This document shows positions 18,355 to 27,835 of a stretch of DNA of 64,000 nucleotides, piece after piece. This stretch comes from Desulforamulus profundi (GTDB taxonomy: Bacteria; Bacillota_B; Desulfotomaculia; Desulfotomaculales; Desulfotomaculaceae). Where the stretch lies: positions 53,818 through 117,817 of the forward strand of contig NZ_AWQQ01000067.1 of assembly GCF_002607855.1 (NCBI RefSeq). Reading direction: 5' to 3'. A model generated the notes under the pieces. That model was not told where the DNA came from, made no database searches, and was given only the letters and a program-made list of their open reading frames with translations. Every line of letters starts with the position of its first letter. The stretch's first letter is position 1. Both the position numbers and the translations under genes were made by a program.

Positions 18355-20223
18355 ATGATAGGCAAACTTCTGGGTAACCGTTACGAAATATTGGAGCAAT
18401 TGGGCGGCGGAGGAATGGCACTGGTTTGGAAAGGAAAGGATACCTTTCTGAACAGGCTGGTGACCGTAAAGGTCCTGCGGCCGGAGTATGCCAGCGACCA
18501 GGACTTTGTGCGCCGTTTCCGCCGCGAAGCCCAGGCTGTGGCCAGCCTGTCCCACCCCAACATTGTCAGCATCTACGATGTCGGGCAGGAGAACGAAAGT
18601 CATTACCTGGTCATGGAATATGTGGACGGAGAAAGCCTGAAGGAACTCATCCGCCGGGAAGCTCCCCTGTCACCGGCCCGGGTGATCCAATTGGGACGGC
18701 AAATTGCCGAAGCCCTGGAACACGCCCATGAAAACAGCATTATTCACAGGGATGTCAAACCCCATAATATCCTGATTACCCGGAGCGGCCGGGCCAAACT
18801 GACGGACTTTGGCATCGCCCAGGCCAGCGCCTCCACCCTGACCCATACGGATACCATTGTGGGTTCCGTGCATTACATCTCGCCGGAACAGGCCAAGGGC
18901 GAACCTGCCGGTCCGAAGTCCGACATCTATGCCCTGGGTGTGGTGCTCTATGAAATGCTTACCGGCAAGGTGCCTTACCAGGCCGACGGTGCCATTGGCG
19001 TAGCGTTAAAACACATTCAGGAACAGCCCCTGTCTTTAAGGGAAATCAACCCGGCGGTACCGGAGGATTTAGAAAAGGTTGTGCTCAGGGCCATGGACAA
19101 ACTCCCTGAGAGAAGGCACAAGAGTGCCCGGGCCCTGGGAGAAGACCTGGTCTCCATCAGTGAGGAAACCAAAAATATGGTCCCTTACGACCAGGAGGAC
19201 GAGCAAACCAGAGTGCTGCCCAGCCCCAGCCTAATCAAGGAAGAAGCCAGGGCCAAGGCGGCCGGAACCACGGAGAACCCGGCCATGCGGAAACAGATGA
19301 AACCTGCCGCCTGGGGCATGCTGGCCCTGCTGGTTGTGCTGCTAATCGGCGGCGCGCTGTTTGCCCTGAACAGCTACCTCAATGTGGCGGAGGCAGAGGT
19401 CCCGCCGGTGGTGGGAATGAAAAGGGAAGAGGCGGAGAGGCTCCTTAGGGAAAGAGGTTTTAATGTTACGATCAATGAGCGGTTTGACGAAAAAGAAGAA
19501 AAAGGTGTTGTAATACACCAGGACCCTGGAGCACATGAGGTCGTGAAGAAAACCCGTATCATCCTGCTTGTGGTAAGCAAGGGCCCGGACTTGGTGGAAG
19601 TGCCGGATGTTACCGGGCGTTCCTTCGACGAATCGAAGTTGACGCTGGAAAACGAAGGTTTTCAGGTGGAAGCTCCGGAGCAGGTTTACAGCAAAGACAT
19701 AGAGGCAGATAAGGTAGCGGAACAGAAACCCGCAGGAAAGACCAAAGCCCCCCGGGGCAGCCGCATTAAACTGTATATCAGCAAGGGACCGGAACCGCAA
19801 GTGCAGCAGGTGCCCAATCTGGTGGGACTGACCCAGGAAGCGGCCCGTGCGGAACTTGGCAAAGTGGGCCTGGAACTGGGAGATGTGCTCAGCCAGGCGG
19901 AAAGCTTCGATTATCTGAGCGGTCAAATTATTGCCCAACAACCCGGCGCCGGTGAAGAGGCGGAACAGGGGACCAAGGTCGATATTATACTAAGCAAGGG
20001 ACCGGGTCCGGCAGCCAAGGACGTATCGGTGCGTATTACCGTTCCGAACGACGGCCAAACCCATGAGGTAAAAATTGAAACCGAAGATGTCCGGGGAAAA
20101 TATTACCCTTATATTAGAACGCACCAGCCTGGGGATAATGTAGCTGAGAGTATCCGTCTCTATGGCAAGGGGAAGGTAAGGGTCTATATCGACGGGCATC
20201 CGGTGGATGAGAAGGATGTCTAA
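18355..20223 (+). CDS. prkC: PASTA-domain Ser/Thr protein kinase
   Basis: This 622-aa receptor kinase has an N-terminal kinase domain (about 10-270) with a glycine loop LGGGGMALVWKG, VKVLRPE, IIHRDVKPHNIL, LTDFGIA and SPEQAKGEPAGPKSDIYALG. A membrane helix follows (about 320-343), then three extracellular PASTA repeats recognisable by PPVVGM, VPDVTGRSF and VPNLVGLTQ and their closing SKGP motifs. A beta-rich C-terminal tail follows. PASTA repeats sense muropeptides or lipid II. The ATG at 18355 follows AAGGAG; an earlier in-frame ATG at 18304 lies in a repeat and is rejected. Confidence 0.95.
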   Translation: MIGKLLGNRYEILEQLGGGGMALVWKGKDTFLNRLVTVKVLRPEYASDQDFVRRFRREAQAVASLSHPNIVSIYDVGQENESHYLVMEYVDGESLKELIRREAPLSPARVIQLGRQIAEALEHAHENSIIHRDVKPHNILITRSGRAKLTDFGIAQASASTLTHTDTIVGSVHYISPEQAKGEPAGPKSDIYALGVVLYEMLTGKVPYQADGAIGVALKHIQEQPLSLREINPAVPEDLEKVVLRAMDKLPERRHKSARALGEDLVSISEETKNMVPYDQEDEQTRVLPSPSLIKEEARAKAAGTTENPAMRKQMKPAAWGMLALLVVLLIGGALFALNSYLNVAEAEVPPVVGMKREEAERLLRERGFNVTINERFDEKEEKGVVIHQDPGAHEVVKKTRIILLVVSKGPDLVEVPDVTGRSFDESKLTLENEGFQVEAPEQVYSKDIEADKVAEQKPAGKTKAPRGSRIKLYISKGPEPQVQQVPNLVGLTQEAARAELGKVGLELGDVLSQAESFDYLSGQIIAQQPGAGEEAEQGTKVDIILSKGPGPAAKDVSVRITVPNDGQTHEVKIETEDVRGKYYPYIRTHQPGDNVAESIRLYGKGKVRVYIDGHPVDEKDV

Positions 20224-20255
20224 CCAATGATGCAACCAAGGAGAGGGTCAATGCA

Positions 20256-21134
20256 GTGTTTGAAGGGGTTTTAATACGGGCCTATGGTGGATTTTACTAC
20301 GTAAAAAAAGGTGATGAAATCTGGGAATGCACCTTGCGTGGCAAATTCCGTCTGGGCAAAGGCTCTGCGGCCTTGGTGGGAGACCGTGTCAGGGTGACGC
20401 CTGTACGGGGGAACACGGGACGTATTGATGAAGTGCTGCCCCGAAAGACAGAACTGTTTCGCCCGCCGGTGGCCAACATTGACCAGGCGGTGATTGTCTT
20501 TGCCGTACAAAACCCGGAGCCAAACCTTCCTCTCTTGGATCGGTTTTTGGTTTTGGCAGAAAATGCCGGCGTTTCCCCGGTGGTATGTCTGAATAAAGCG
20601 GACCTGATGAGCGGCCGCAGGGAACACGAGTGGCTCAGACTGTATCGAAAAATTGGCTATCCTACGGTGGTCACCAGCACCAAAACCGGTGACGGCATTG
20701 ACGAACTGCGGCAATTGCTGGTGGGTAAAACCTCCGTGTTTGCGGGACCGTCCGGCGTGGGGAAATCCAGCCTTTTAAATGCGGTGCAGCCGGGTCTGGA
20801 ACTGAAAACAGGTGAAATTAGCAGCAAGTTAAAAAGGGGGAAACATACCACCCGTCATGTTGAACTGCTGCCTCTGGCTGCTGGAGGGTTTGTGGTGGAC
20901 AGCCCCGGTTTTTCCAGCCTGGACCTGCCCGAAATGGAACGGGAGGAACTGGGTTATTACTTTCCGGAGTTTGCCGGTTTCACGGCCGACTGTAAATTCA
21001 ACGGCTGCCTGCATCACCACGAGCCCCATTGCGCCGTGAAGAAAGCCGTGGAACGGGGATTTGTTGATAAAGAAAGGTACCAAAATTATCTAACCTTTTT
21101 AGACGAAGTTATGCAGCAGGAGAGGAGATACTAA
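20256..21134 (+). CDS. rsgA: Small ribosomal subunit biogenesis GTPase
   Basis: This 292-aa circularly permuted GTPase acts in late 30S maturation. The N-terminal OB fold is followed by G4 (NKAD), then G1 [13 protein letters not shown]2/G3 with TTRH and DSPGF, and a C-terminal zinc site [14 protein letters not shown]. The GTG start at 20256 follows AGGAGAGG. It is placed after the kinase and before rpe, as in Bacillus (prpC-prkC-cpgA-rpe). Confidence 0.96.
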   Translation: MFEGVLIRAYGGFYYVKKGDEIWECTLRGKFRLGKGSAALVGDRVRVTPVRGNTGRIDEVLPRKTELFRPPVANIDQAVIVFAVQNPEPNLPLLDRFLVLAENAGVSPVVCLNKADLMSGRREHEWLRLYRKIGYPTVVTSTKTGDGIDELRQLLVGKTSVFAGPSGVGKSSLLNAVQPGLELKTGEISSKLKRGKHTTRHVELLPLAAGGFVVDSPGFSSLDLPEMEREELGYYFPEFAGFTADCKFNGCLHHHEPHCAVKKAVERGFVDKERYQNYLTFLDEVMQQERRY

Positions 21135-21136
21135 AC

Positions 21137-21844
21137 ATGGTGAAAATCGCTCCGTCCATATTGTCAGCAGATTTTGCCCATCTTGCCCAATCCGTTCAGG
21201 TTGTTGAAAAGGCCGGGGCCGAGTACCTGCATATCGATGTGATGGACGGTCACTTTGTTCCCAACATTACCATAGGACCCCTCGTTGTGCAGGCCCTGAG
21301 GCCGCACAGCAAAATGTTTTTTGATGTTCATTTAATGATTGAACAACCGGACCGCTATGCTCCGGATTTTATTAAGGCCGGGGCGGATCTGGTATGCGTG
21401 CACGCCGAGGCGTGCACCCACCTGCACCGCTGTGTCTGCCAGGTCAAAGAACTGGGGGCCAGGGTAGGCGTCTCCTTAAATCCCCATACCCCCTTGAGCC
21501 TTATTGAGTACGTGCTGCCCATGTTGGACCTGGTCCTGTTGATGACCGTTAATCCCGGTTTCGGCGGGCAAAAATTCATCCCCGAAGTGCTGCCCAAGAT
21601 TGAAGCGCTCTCCCGCATGATTGAGGAAAAGGGGCTGGCTACGGAAATCGAAGTGGACGGGGGCATCAATACCGAAACCGCCGCCCTGGTGGCCCGGGCC
21701 GGCGCCGACGTGCTGGTGGCAGGATCGGCTATTTTCGGAGCCGCAGATCCGGCCAGGGCAGTAGCGGCTATTAGAAAGGCAGCGGAAAGCAGTTTGACCA
21801 TCGGCCATCAGCATCGGCTAAAAGATGATTTAGCTGTTGTCTAA
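21137..21844 (+). CDS. rpe: Ribulose-phosphate 3-epimerase
   Basis: This 235-aa TIM-barrel enzyme interconverts ribulose 5-phosphate and xylulose 5-phosphate. Signature stretches are [45 protein letters not shown] and EVDGGIN, which carry the metal and phosphate ligands. It starts 2 nt after rsgA. The C-terminal tail after AAIRKAAE is slightly extended. Confidence 0.96.
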   Translation: MVKIAPSILSADFAHLAQSVQVVEKAGAEYLHIDVMDGHFVPNITIGPLVVQALRPHSKMFFDVHLMIEQPDRYAPDFIKAGADLVCVHAEACTHLHRCVCQVKELGARVGVSLNPHTPLSLIEYVLPMLDLVLLMTVNPGFGGQKFIPEVLPKIEALSRMIEEKGLATEIEVDGGINTETAALVARAGADVLVAGSAIFGAADPARAVAAIRKAAESSLTIGHQHRLKDDLAVV

Positions 21845-21918
21845 GTGACAAATTATCTTTATATGTTGGACTGACAATCGAATGCAAGGAGAAACTTGGT
21901 TTAAGCTGTACATAAAAA

Positions 21919-21953
21919 GCCGATGGCTGAAGGCTGAGGGCCGATGGCCATGG
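21919..21953. repeat. Family B heptad repeat
   Basis: Five consecutive 7-nt units occur: GCCGATG, GCTGAAG, GCTGAGG, GCCGATG and GCCATGG. It lies between rpe and the small rubredoxin-like gene. Related arms occur at 8732-8802 and 43324-43372. Confidence 0.6.
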
Positions 21954-22024
21954 TCACAGCAGATAACAGAAGATTGTAAACCGAATCCAGGGATAATACT
22001 AAAATCCAAAGGAGGTGCACAAAA

Positions 22025-22138
22025 ATGGCTGTTTGGAAATGCACGAAGTGTGGTGCTACCAAGGAAGGTCGTTGCCGTCCCCAGAAGTGTGTCTGTGGTG
22101 GCACCAAGGAAGATTACGTAAAGGACGAAGCAAAGTAG
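22025..22138 (+). CDS. RCKP-type rubredoxin-like small protein
   Basis: This 37-aa protein has two CxxC-type knuckles: CTKCGATKEGRCRPQKCVCGG. The WKCTKCGATKEGRC pattern is that of the short rubredoxin-like family named after its RCKP motif (here RCRP). GGAGGTG lies 8 nt before the ATG, which supports real translation despite the size. It probably binds one iron or zinc. The spacing in the second knuckle, CVC, is shorter than the usual CxxC, so metal binding may be altered or a base may be missing. Confidence 0.75.
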   Translation: MAVWKCTKCGATKEGRCRPQKCVCGGTKEDYVKDEAK

Positions 22139-22140
22139 CT

Positions 22141-22269
22141 GTTAGACTTTAGGGTCTGGCTTCCGGGTCCTGTTGCTGGTCTTGTGGGTATCTCTATGGG
22201 GTTTTGTACAGCTTGCATGAAAAGATACTGGACCCTATAGGAATACCCTTTAGTCTAACAACAGGACCC
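22141..22269. other. Structured intergenic element with competing helices
   Basis: GTTAGACTTTAGGGT (22141-22155) pairs with 22245-22259 with two mismatches. GGGTCCTGTTG (22165-22175) pairs perfectly with CAACAGGACCC (22259-22269), which shares a boundary base with the first helix, so the pairs interleave. AGGGTC (22152) can also pair with GACCCT (22231). No T-run follows, so it is not a plain terminator. It may be a mobile element footprint or a structured RNA. Confidence 0.5.
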
Positions 22270-22334
22270 CAAAGTATTACCCAAAAGTCAAAAAAACTGC
22301 CGGCTTTATAGCCAACAGCTTTACATGTGAAAAC

Positions 22335-22574
22335 TTAGTTCATATCCCCGGCACCCTCATTCAGCATGTCCGCCACCAGACGCAGCGTTGCCACTGTATT
22401 TGTGAGCAATACCTCATAGAGCATAACCGGCAAAACGTCCTGGATGGTGGCTCCCACTTCACCGGACTGCACCTTCCGGGCTACGATATCGCCGGCCCGG
22501 TTCAGGCTGTTGTTTACCAGGGCGATGATTTCATCCTGGTGTTCCTGCACGAATTTGTCAACATTGACGGTCAT
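22335..22574 (-). CDS. Small helical protein of unknown function
   Basis: This 79-aa protein starts MTVNVDKFVQEHQDEIIALVNNSLNR and is predicted helical and soluble, with no motif I recognise. Support for translation comes from a good promoter just upstream and a GGAC Shine-Dalgarno-like site. It is oriented against its neighbours and divergent from adk. The start resembles the first residues of the DUF1657 protein at 52305-52529 only superficially. Confidence 0.65.
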   Translation of the reverse strand: MTVNVDKFVQEHQDEIIALVNNSLNRAGDIVARKVQSGEVGATIQDVLPVMLYEVLLTNTVATLRLVADMLNEGAGDMN

Positions 22575-22606
22575 CTTAAAAACACGTCCTTTAACATTTT
22601 GAGTCT

Positions 22607-22635
22607 ATTATACCCCTGGTAGAAGGGGTTTCCAA
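22607..22635 (-). promoter_or_regulatory. Sigma-A promoter for the small minus-strand gene
   Basis: Reading the minus strand, TTGGAA (22635-22630) is followed after exactly 17 nt by TATAAT (22612-22607), about 33 nt before the start codon. Confidence 0.7.
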
Positions 22636-22669
22636 GAAAAACATTTTTTGTTTTTCTTGTTAATCCATA

Positions 22670-22697
22670 TTGACCAGTTTGTGATATAATATACAAT
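22670..22697 (+). promoter_or_regulatory. Sigma-A promoter for adk
   Basis: TTGACC (22670-22675), a 16-nt spacer and TACAAT (22692-22697) lie about 44 nt before the adk start, consistent with adk being transcribed alone. Confidence 0.65.
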
Positions 22698-22722
22698 ATG
22701 ATTATGGACGAGCCCACTATAA

Positions 22723-23382
<660 letters not shown>

Positions 23383-23384
23383 TT

Positions 23385-23419
23385 AACTAAAAACTCTCGC
23401 CATGCGAGAGTTTTTAGTT
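23385..23419 (+). terminator. Terminator after adk
   Basis: AACTAAAAACTCTCGC pairs perfectly with GCGAGAGTTTTTAGTT across a 3-nt loop, with A and T runs on both sides, so it can act in both directions. Confidence 0.92.
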
Positions 23420-23431
23420 GGAGGAAAGTCC

Positions 23432-23548
23432 ATGCAGCGAGTCAGTATTCCCAAAGCAGAGTTTGCCGTCATCGGCAGTTCATCCACTTTCTCCATCTCC
23501 TTTCCCGAGGATATAAACCACCCTGAGATAAAAGTGCTGGAAAGCTGA
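23432..23548 (+). pseudogene. N-terminal remnant of an MTAP-like nucleoside phosphorylase
   Basis: A 38-codon ORF with a good AGGAAAG site encodes IPKAEFAVIGSSSTFSISF followed by PEDINHPEIKVLE, which resembles the first residues of 5'-methylthioadenosine phosphorylase family proteins (IGGSSTxS...FPED). It stops after 38 residues and no continuation is visible in any frame before the terminator at 23619. I read it as a truncated remnant. Confidence 0.55.
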
Positions 23549-23618
23549 AGCAGATCAAAGAAGACTAAATTTTGACATCAGTTTCATCTTGAGCAGGAAC
23601 CTACAATGTGAGATTGTG

Positions 23619-23667
23619 AACAAAAGAACCCCGTAACCGGCTCTGCCGGTTACGGGGTTCTTTTGTT
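23619..23667 (+). terminator. Very strong bidirectional terminator
   Basis: A 22-bp perfect stem (23619-23640 with 23646-23667) has a 5-nt loop, with AAAAG/CTTTT ends. It separates the adk region from the first transporter module. The rest of 23549-23899 holds a small CCGGC/GCCGG hairpin near 23671, a near-palindrome ATTGTACACAAT at 23701-23712 and A/T-rich sequence. Confidence 0.9.
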
Positions 23668-23899
23668 ACCCGGCGAATGACTAGCCGGGGGTGTCAGTAC
23701 ATTGTACACAATATTATTGTTAAAAAACTTATTTTTTAAAATACGGCTGAAGGAATTTATCCCGGGTTGTGGAATATTCTTTTCGTAGAAATTTTTAATC
23801 AACTTTATTTTTTTATTGGCGGGAGGTGGTCAAAGGACTGACAGGTGTAATGGTACTAGACAAGTGTTTATTAACCAAAGAACAATGAGGAGGATTGAA

Positions 23900-25083
23900 A
23901 TGAAAAAGTTTCGTTTCGTTGCCTTACTGGCAGCAATGGTCATGCTGGTGGCTCTGGTAGCCGGTTGCGGTGGCGGTGCCAAGGAAGAGAAAAAAGCTGC
24001 CGATGCCAATGAAATCGTCATTGGCGGTAACTTCGAATTAAGCGGTAACGTAGCAACCTTTGGTAGTGCAGCCGCCAACGGTGCGCAATTATACTTTGAT
24101 GAAGTAAACGCTGCCGGCGGTGTACTCAATAAGAAAATCAAGTTTGTCAACCTGGACAACAAATCCGATGCCACCGAGGCTGCCAACGTAGCCACCCGTT
24201 TGATTACTCAGGATAAAGTGGTCGCTATCCTGGGCGCAACCACCTCCGGTGACACCCTTGGTTTCATTCAAGTGGCCACCGACAACAAAATCCCCGTAGT
24301 GTCCAGTTCCGCCACCAACCCGGATGTGACCGTGGATCCCAACACCAAACAGGTGCGCGAATATATCTTCCGCGCTTGCTTTATCGATCCCTTCCAGGCA
24401 CTGTAATGGCCAACTTCGCCCTGAAAGACCTGCAAGCCAAAACCGCAGTTATTTACGTTGATAACAACTCCCCCTATTCCAAGGGCTTAGCTCAATTCTT
24501 TAAAGAGTCTTTCACCAAGCAAGGCGGCAAAATCGTGGGTGAAGAAGCCTTTGTACCGGAAGATCAGGACTTCAAAGCCACCCTTACCAAGATTAAAGGC
24601 ATGAACCCTGACGTTGTATACTGCCCCGGCTACTATGAGCAAGTTGGTAAAATTGTCAAGCAGGCCCGTGAAGTGGGCATCACCGTTCCCTTCCTGGGCG
24701 GCGACGGTTGGGATTCCCCCAAACTGGCTGAAATTGCCGGACCGCAGGCGCTGAACAATACCTTCTTCAGCAACCACTACTCCTCCGAACAGGACGATCC
24801 CAACGTAAAAGCTTTTGTAGAAAAGTACAAGACTAAGTTCGGTCAGGTTCCCGACTCCATGGCTGCTCTCGGTTACGATGCCGCTGTTCTGATCGTTGAC
24901 GCCATCAAACGTTCCGGCGACGGTTCCCCTGAAAAAATCAAAGAAGCTCTGAAAGCTACCAAGGATGTTCAAGCTGTAACCGGCAAACTGTCCTTCGACG
25001 AAAACCACAACCCCGTGAAGGGTGCTGCCATCCTGGAAATGAAAGACGGCAAACAGGTTTACAAGACCTACGTAAATCCCTAA
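23900..25083 (+). CDS. livJ: Branched-chain amino acid-type ABC substrate-binding lipoprotein 1 (frameshifted)
   Basis: This periplasmic-binding-type lipoprotein (about 394 aa) belongs to the HAAT/Leu-Ile-Val family, tethered to the membrane outside. A signal peptide with lipobox VALVAGCGGG occurs at the start, followed by IVIGGNFELSGNVATFGSAAANGA and LGATTSGDTL. The ATG at 23900 follows GAGGAGG. The frame breaks near 24398; restoring one G (CAG GGC ACT) gives FQGTVMANFALKDL. The actual ligand cannot be told from sequence. It is followed by a hairpin and then livH-livM-livG-livF. Confidence 0.9.
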
Positions 25084-25107
25084 ATTTTCAGGTTCCACTA
25101 AAAATAA

Positions 25108-25135
25108 ATAGTGAGGGGGGGAACCCCCTCACTAT
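25108..25135 (+). terminator. Hairpin between binding-protein gene and livH
   Basis: ATAGTGAGGGG pairs with CCCCTCACTAT. The following sequence is only weakly T-rich, so it may be a leaky terminator or a stabiliser for the upstream mRNA, which usually needs higher expression. The paralogous operon has a hairpin at the same place. Confidence 0.6.
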
Positions 25136-25224
25136 ATTTCACCAGACAGCATAAGAAAAGCTGTGGCTGCGGTTTGCGCCGCCCAAAGCCTTTCTTATCA
25201 ATACAACGGATAGGGGTGGCCTCT

Positions 25225-26106
25225 TTGGAAGTCTTTTTACAACAACTGATCAACGGTATATCCCTGGGTAGCATCTATGCACTGATCGCACTTGGTTATA
25301 CCATGGTTTACGGCATTGTTCAACTAATTAACTTTGCTCACGGCGATGTCTATATGGTGGGTGCTTACCTCGGCTTCTTTGCCACAGCCATCCTTGGTTG
25401 GTCTTTTTTACCTGCCTTACTCATGTCTATGGTTGTCTGTGCCATCCTTGGTATGGTGATTGAAAAACTAGCCTACACACCATTGCGCAACGCTCCCAGA
25501 ATCGCGGCGCTGATCACCGCCATCGGTGTCTCGCTGTTCCTGGAATATGGTATGATGCTGCTGGTTTCGCCGCAGGTGCGGACCTTCCCCCAGGTATTGA
25601 CCGAGGTACAATACAAACTCTTTGGTAGTCTGGTTATTACCAACCGTCAGATTATCATCCTGGTAGTAACAGTTGCCTTAATGTTACTGCTGCAATACAT
25701 CGTTCACAAAACCAAAATCGGCAAGGCCATGCGTGCTGTTTCTCACGATAAGCAGGCCGCTCAATTAATGGGTATCAACGTAAATAACACCATTTCGGCC
25801 ACCTTTGCCATCGGTTCCGCCCTGGCAGCCGCAGCCGGTGTTCTGGTTGGTATCTACTACAATGCTATCAACCCCTTGATGGGCATCATGCCTGGTTTAA
25901 AAGCCTTCGTAGCTGCTGTTCTTGGCGGCATTGGCATCATCCCCGGAGCGATGACCGGTGGTTTTTTACTGGGGATTGTGGAGGCCATGGTGAGCGGTTA
26001 TGGAAAATCCCTGTATCGCGACCCGGTTGCCTTTGTCATCCTCATCATCATTCTGATCGTCAAGCCGGCCGGATTGTTTGGTAAGAACGTCCGGGAGAAA
26101 GTGTAG
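25225..26106 (+). CDS. livH: LivH-type ABC permease 1
   Basis: This 293-aa inner-membrane permease of the branched-chain amino acid family begins LEVFLQQLINGISLGSIYAL and contains GYTMVYGIVQLINFAHGD, the LivH hallmark, and RAVSHDKQAAQLMGI near the cytoplasmic coupling loop. TTG 25225 follows AGGGGTGG and matches homologue starts; a longer frame back to 25111 runs through the hairpin and is rejected. It pairs with LivM in the translocation pore. Confidence 0.93.
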   Translation: MEVFLQQLINGISLGSIYALIALGYTMVYGIVQLINFAHGDVYMVGAYLGFFATAILGWSFLPALLMSMVVCAILGMVIEKLAYTPLRNAPRIAALITAIGVSLFLEYGMMLLVSPQVRTFPQVLTEVQYKLFGSLVITNRQIIILVVTVALMLLLQYIVHKTKIGKAMRAVSHDKQAAQLMGINVNNTISATFAIGSALAAAAGVLVGIYYNAINPLMGIMPGLKAFVAAVLGGIGIIPGAMTGGFLLGIVEAMVSGYGKSLYRDPVAFVILIIILIVKPAGLFGKNVREKV

Positions 26107-26115
26107 GTGATGTCA

Positions 26116-27090
26116 ATGTTTGAGCGCAAGATTGGTAAACAAATTGGTATTTTGCTGATTCTGACGGCCATTTGGGGCGTCATCCATTTTATGATTAAAG
26201 GCGGCATCCTGAACCCTTACTATGAACTGAACCTGATCTTAATCGGGATTAACATTATACTGGCGGTGAGCCTGAACCTGATTAACGGTTTTAACGGTCA
26301 ATTCTCCATTGGTCATGCCGGTTTTATGGCAGTGGGGGCCTACGGGGCGGCCATGATCACTATTAAAGCCCACCTGCCCTTTGCCATTGCCCTTTTGGTT
26401 GGCGCGCTGCTGGCGGCTGTTTGCGGTATTCTGGTGGGTTTGCCCACCCTGCGCCTGCGTGGTGACTACCTGGCCATTGCCACCCTTGGCTTTGGCGAAA
26501 TTATCCGGGGCCTTATTGTAAATATTGATTACATCGGTGGTGCCTATGGCCTTTCCGGCATCCCCAAACTGGCGAACTGGACTTGGATTTTCTGGTTAAC
26601 TGTTCTGACCGTACTGGTTATTTCGAACTTTATCAACTCCACCCACGGTAGGGCAACCATATCCATCAGAGAAAATGAAATTGCCGCCGAGGCCATGGGC
26701 ATTAACACAACCAAGTACAAGGTAATGGCCTTTACCATTGGTTCACTGTTCGCTGGTTTGGCCGGTGGTTTGCATGCCCATTACTTTTATACCATTCAGC
26801 CCAATACCTTTAACTTTTTAAAATCCTTTGACATTCTGGTCATGGTGGTTTTGGGAGGACAGGGGAGTATCACCGGCTCCATTATCGCAGCCATCGCTTT
26901 GACCATTCTTTCCGCTTCGCTGCAGAAACTGGCCGCCCTGCGCCTGGTGATTTACGCGTTGCTGCTGATTGTAGTGATGCTGTTCAGACCTCAGGGGCTG
27001 ATGGGCACCAAGGAATTTAGTTTTAACATGTTCAGCAAAAAATCGAAAGATAAGGAGGGAAAACAGCATGGCACTGCTATCGGTCAATGA
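26116..27090 (+). CDS. livM: LivM-type ABC permease 1
   Basis: This permease of about 324 aa has many helices, NLINGFNGQFSIGHAGFMAVGAY, LRGDYLAIATLGFGEIIR and IRENEIAAEAMGINTTKYK (the EAA-like coupling loop). ATG 26116 is favoured, with GGTG a few bases upstream; GTG 26107 is also in frame. The end overlaps the livG start by 23 nt. Confidence 0.93.
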   Translation: MFERKIGKQIGILLILTAIWGVIHFMIKGGILNPYYELNLILIGINIILAVSLNLINGFNGQFSIGHAGFMAVGAYGAAMITIKAHLPFAIALLVGALLAAVCGILVGLPTLRLRGDYLAIATLGFGEIIRGLIVNIDYIGGAYGLSGIPKLANWTWIFWLTVLTVLVISNFINSTHGRATISIRENEIAAEAMGINTTKYKVMAFTIGSLFAGLAGGLHAHYFYTIQPNTFNFLKSFDILVMVVLGGQGSITGSIIAAIALTILSASLQKLAALRLVIYALLLIVVMLFRPQGLMGTKEFSFNMFSKKSKDKEGKQHGTAIGQ

Positions 27091-27835
27091 CCTGTCCATA
27101 TCTTTCGGAGGTTTGAAAGCTGTATCGGACTTTAATCTGCAGCTTCAGAAAAATGATTTAGCAGGACTGATCGGACCCAACGGGGCCGGCAAAACAACAG
27201 TATTCAACATGTTAACGGGCGTCTATTTGCCCACCTCCGGGGACATCCAATTGGACGGCAAAAGCCTGGTGGGACTGAAACCCTACCAAATTAACCACCG
27301 GGGAGTGGCCAGGACCTTTCAAAACATTCGCTTGTTCAGTGACTTAACGGTGATTGAAAACTTGAAAATTGCCTACCACAGTCATGCCAAGTACGGCCTG
27401 CTGGGGGCCGTCTGCCGGCTGCCGGGATTTTATGCCGGGGAAAAAGAAATGCATGAGAAGTCCATGGAGCTTCTGAAAATCTTTAAACTGGACCACAAGT
27501 ATGACGAACTGGCCAAAAACCTTCCCTATGGTGAACAGAGACGGTTGGAAATTGCCAGAGCCATGGCTACCCAACCCCGACTGCTCCTGCTGGATGAACC
27601 GGCGGCAGGTATGAACCCGCAGGAAACCCATGAATTAATGGGCCTCATCCGCTGGATTCGGGAAGAGTTTGACTTGACCATTCTCTTGATTGAACACGAC
27701 ATGTCACTGGTGATGGGGGTTTGTGAGAATATTTACGTTCTTGATTACGGTCAAATCATCGCTGTGGGAACACCGGACGAAATCAGAAACAACCGCAGGG
27801 TGATCGAAGCCTATCTGGGAGAGGAGGCCTCCTAA
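27068..27835 (+). CDS. livG: LivG-type ABC ATPase 1
   Basis: This 255-aa ATP-binding subunit has Walker A GPNGAGKTT, the Q-loop region ARTFQNIRLF, signature LPYGEQRRLEIARA, Walker B LLLLDEPAAGMNP and the H-loop IEHD. AAGGAGG precedes the ATG. It energises the LivHM pore with LivF. Confidence 0.96.
   Translation: MALLSVNDLSISFGGLKAVSDFNLQLQKNDLAGLIGPNGAGKTTVFNMLTGVYLPTSGDIQLDGKSLVGLKPYQINHRGVARTFQNIRLFSDLTVIENLKIAYHSHAKYGLLGAVCRLPGFYAGEKEMHEKSMELLKIFKLDHKYDELAKNLPYGEQRRLEIARAMATQPRLLLLDEPAAGMNPQETHELMGLIRWIREEFDLTILLIEHDMSLVMGVCENIYVLDYGQIIAVGTPDEIRNNRRVIEAYLGEEAS

Noticed and set aside
23700..23899. Sigma-54 promoter before the first binding-protein gene
   Set aside because: No GG-N10-GC element with flanking consensus could be found; the closest (TGGAATATTCTTTTCG) lacks GC at -12.
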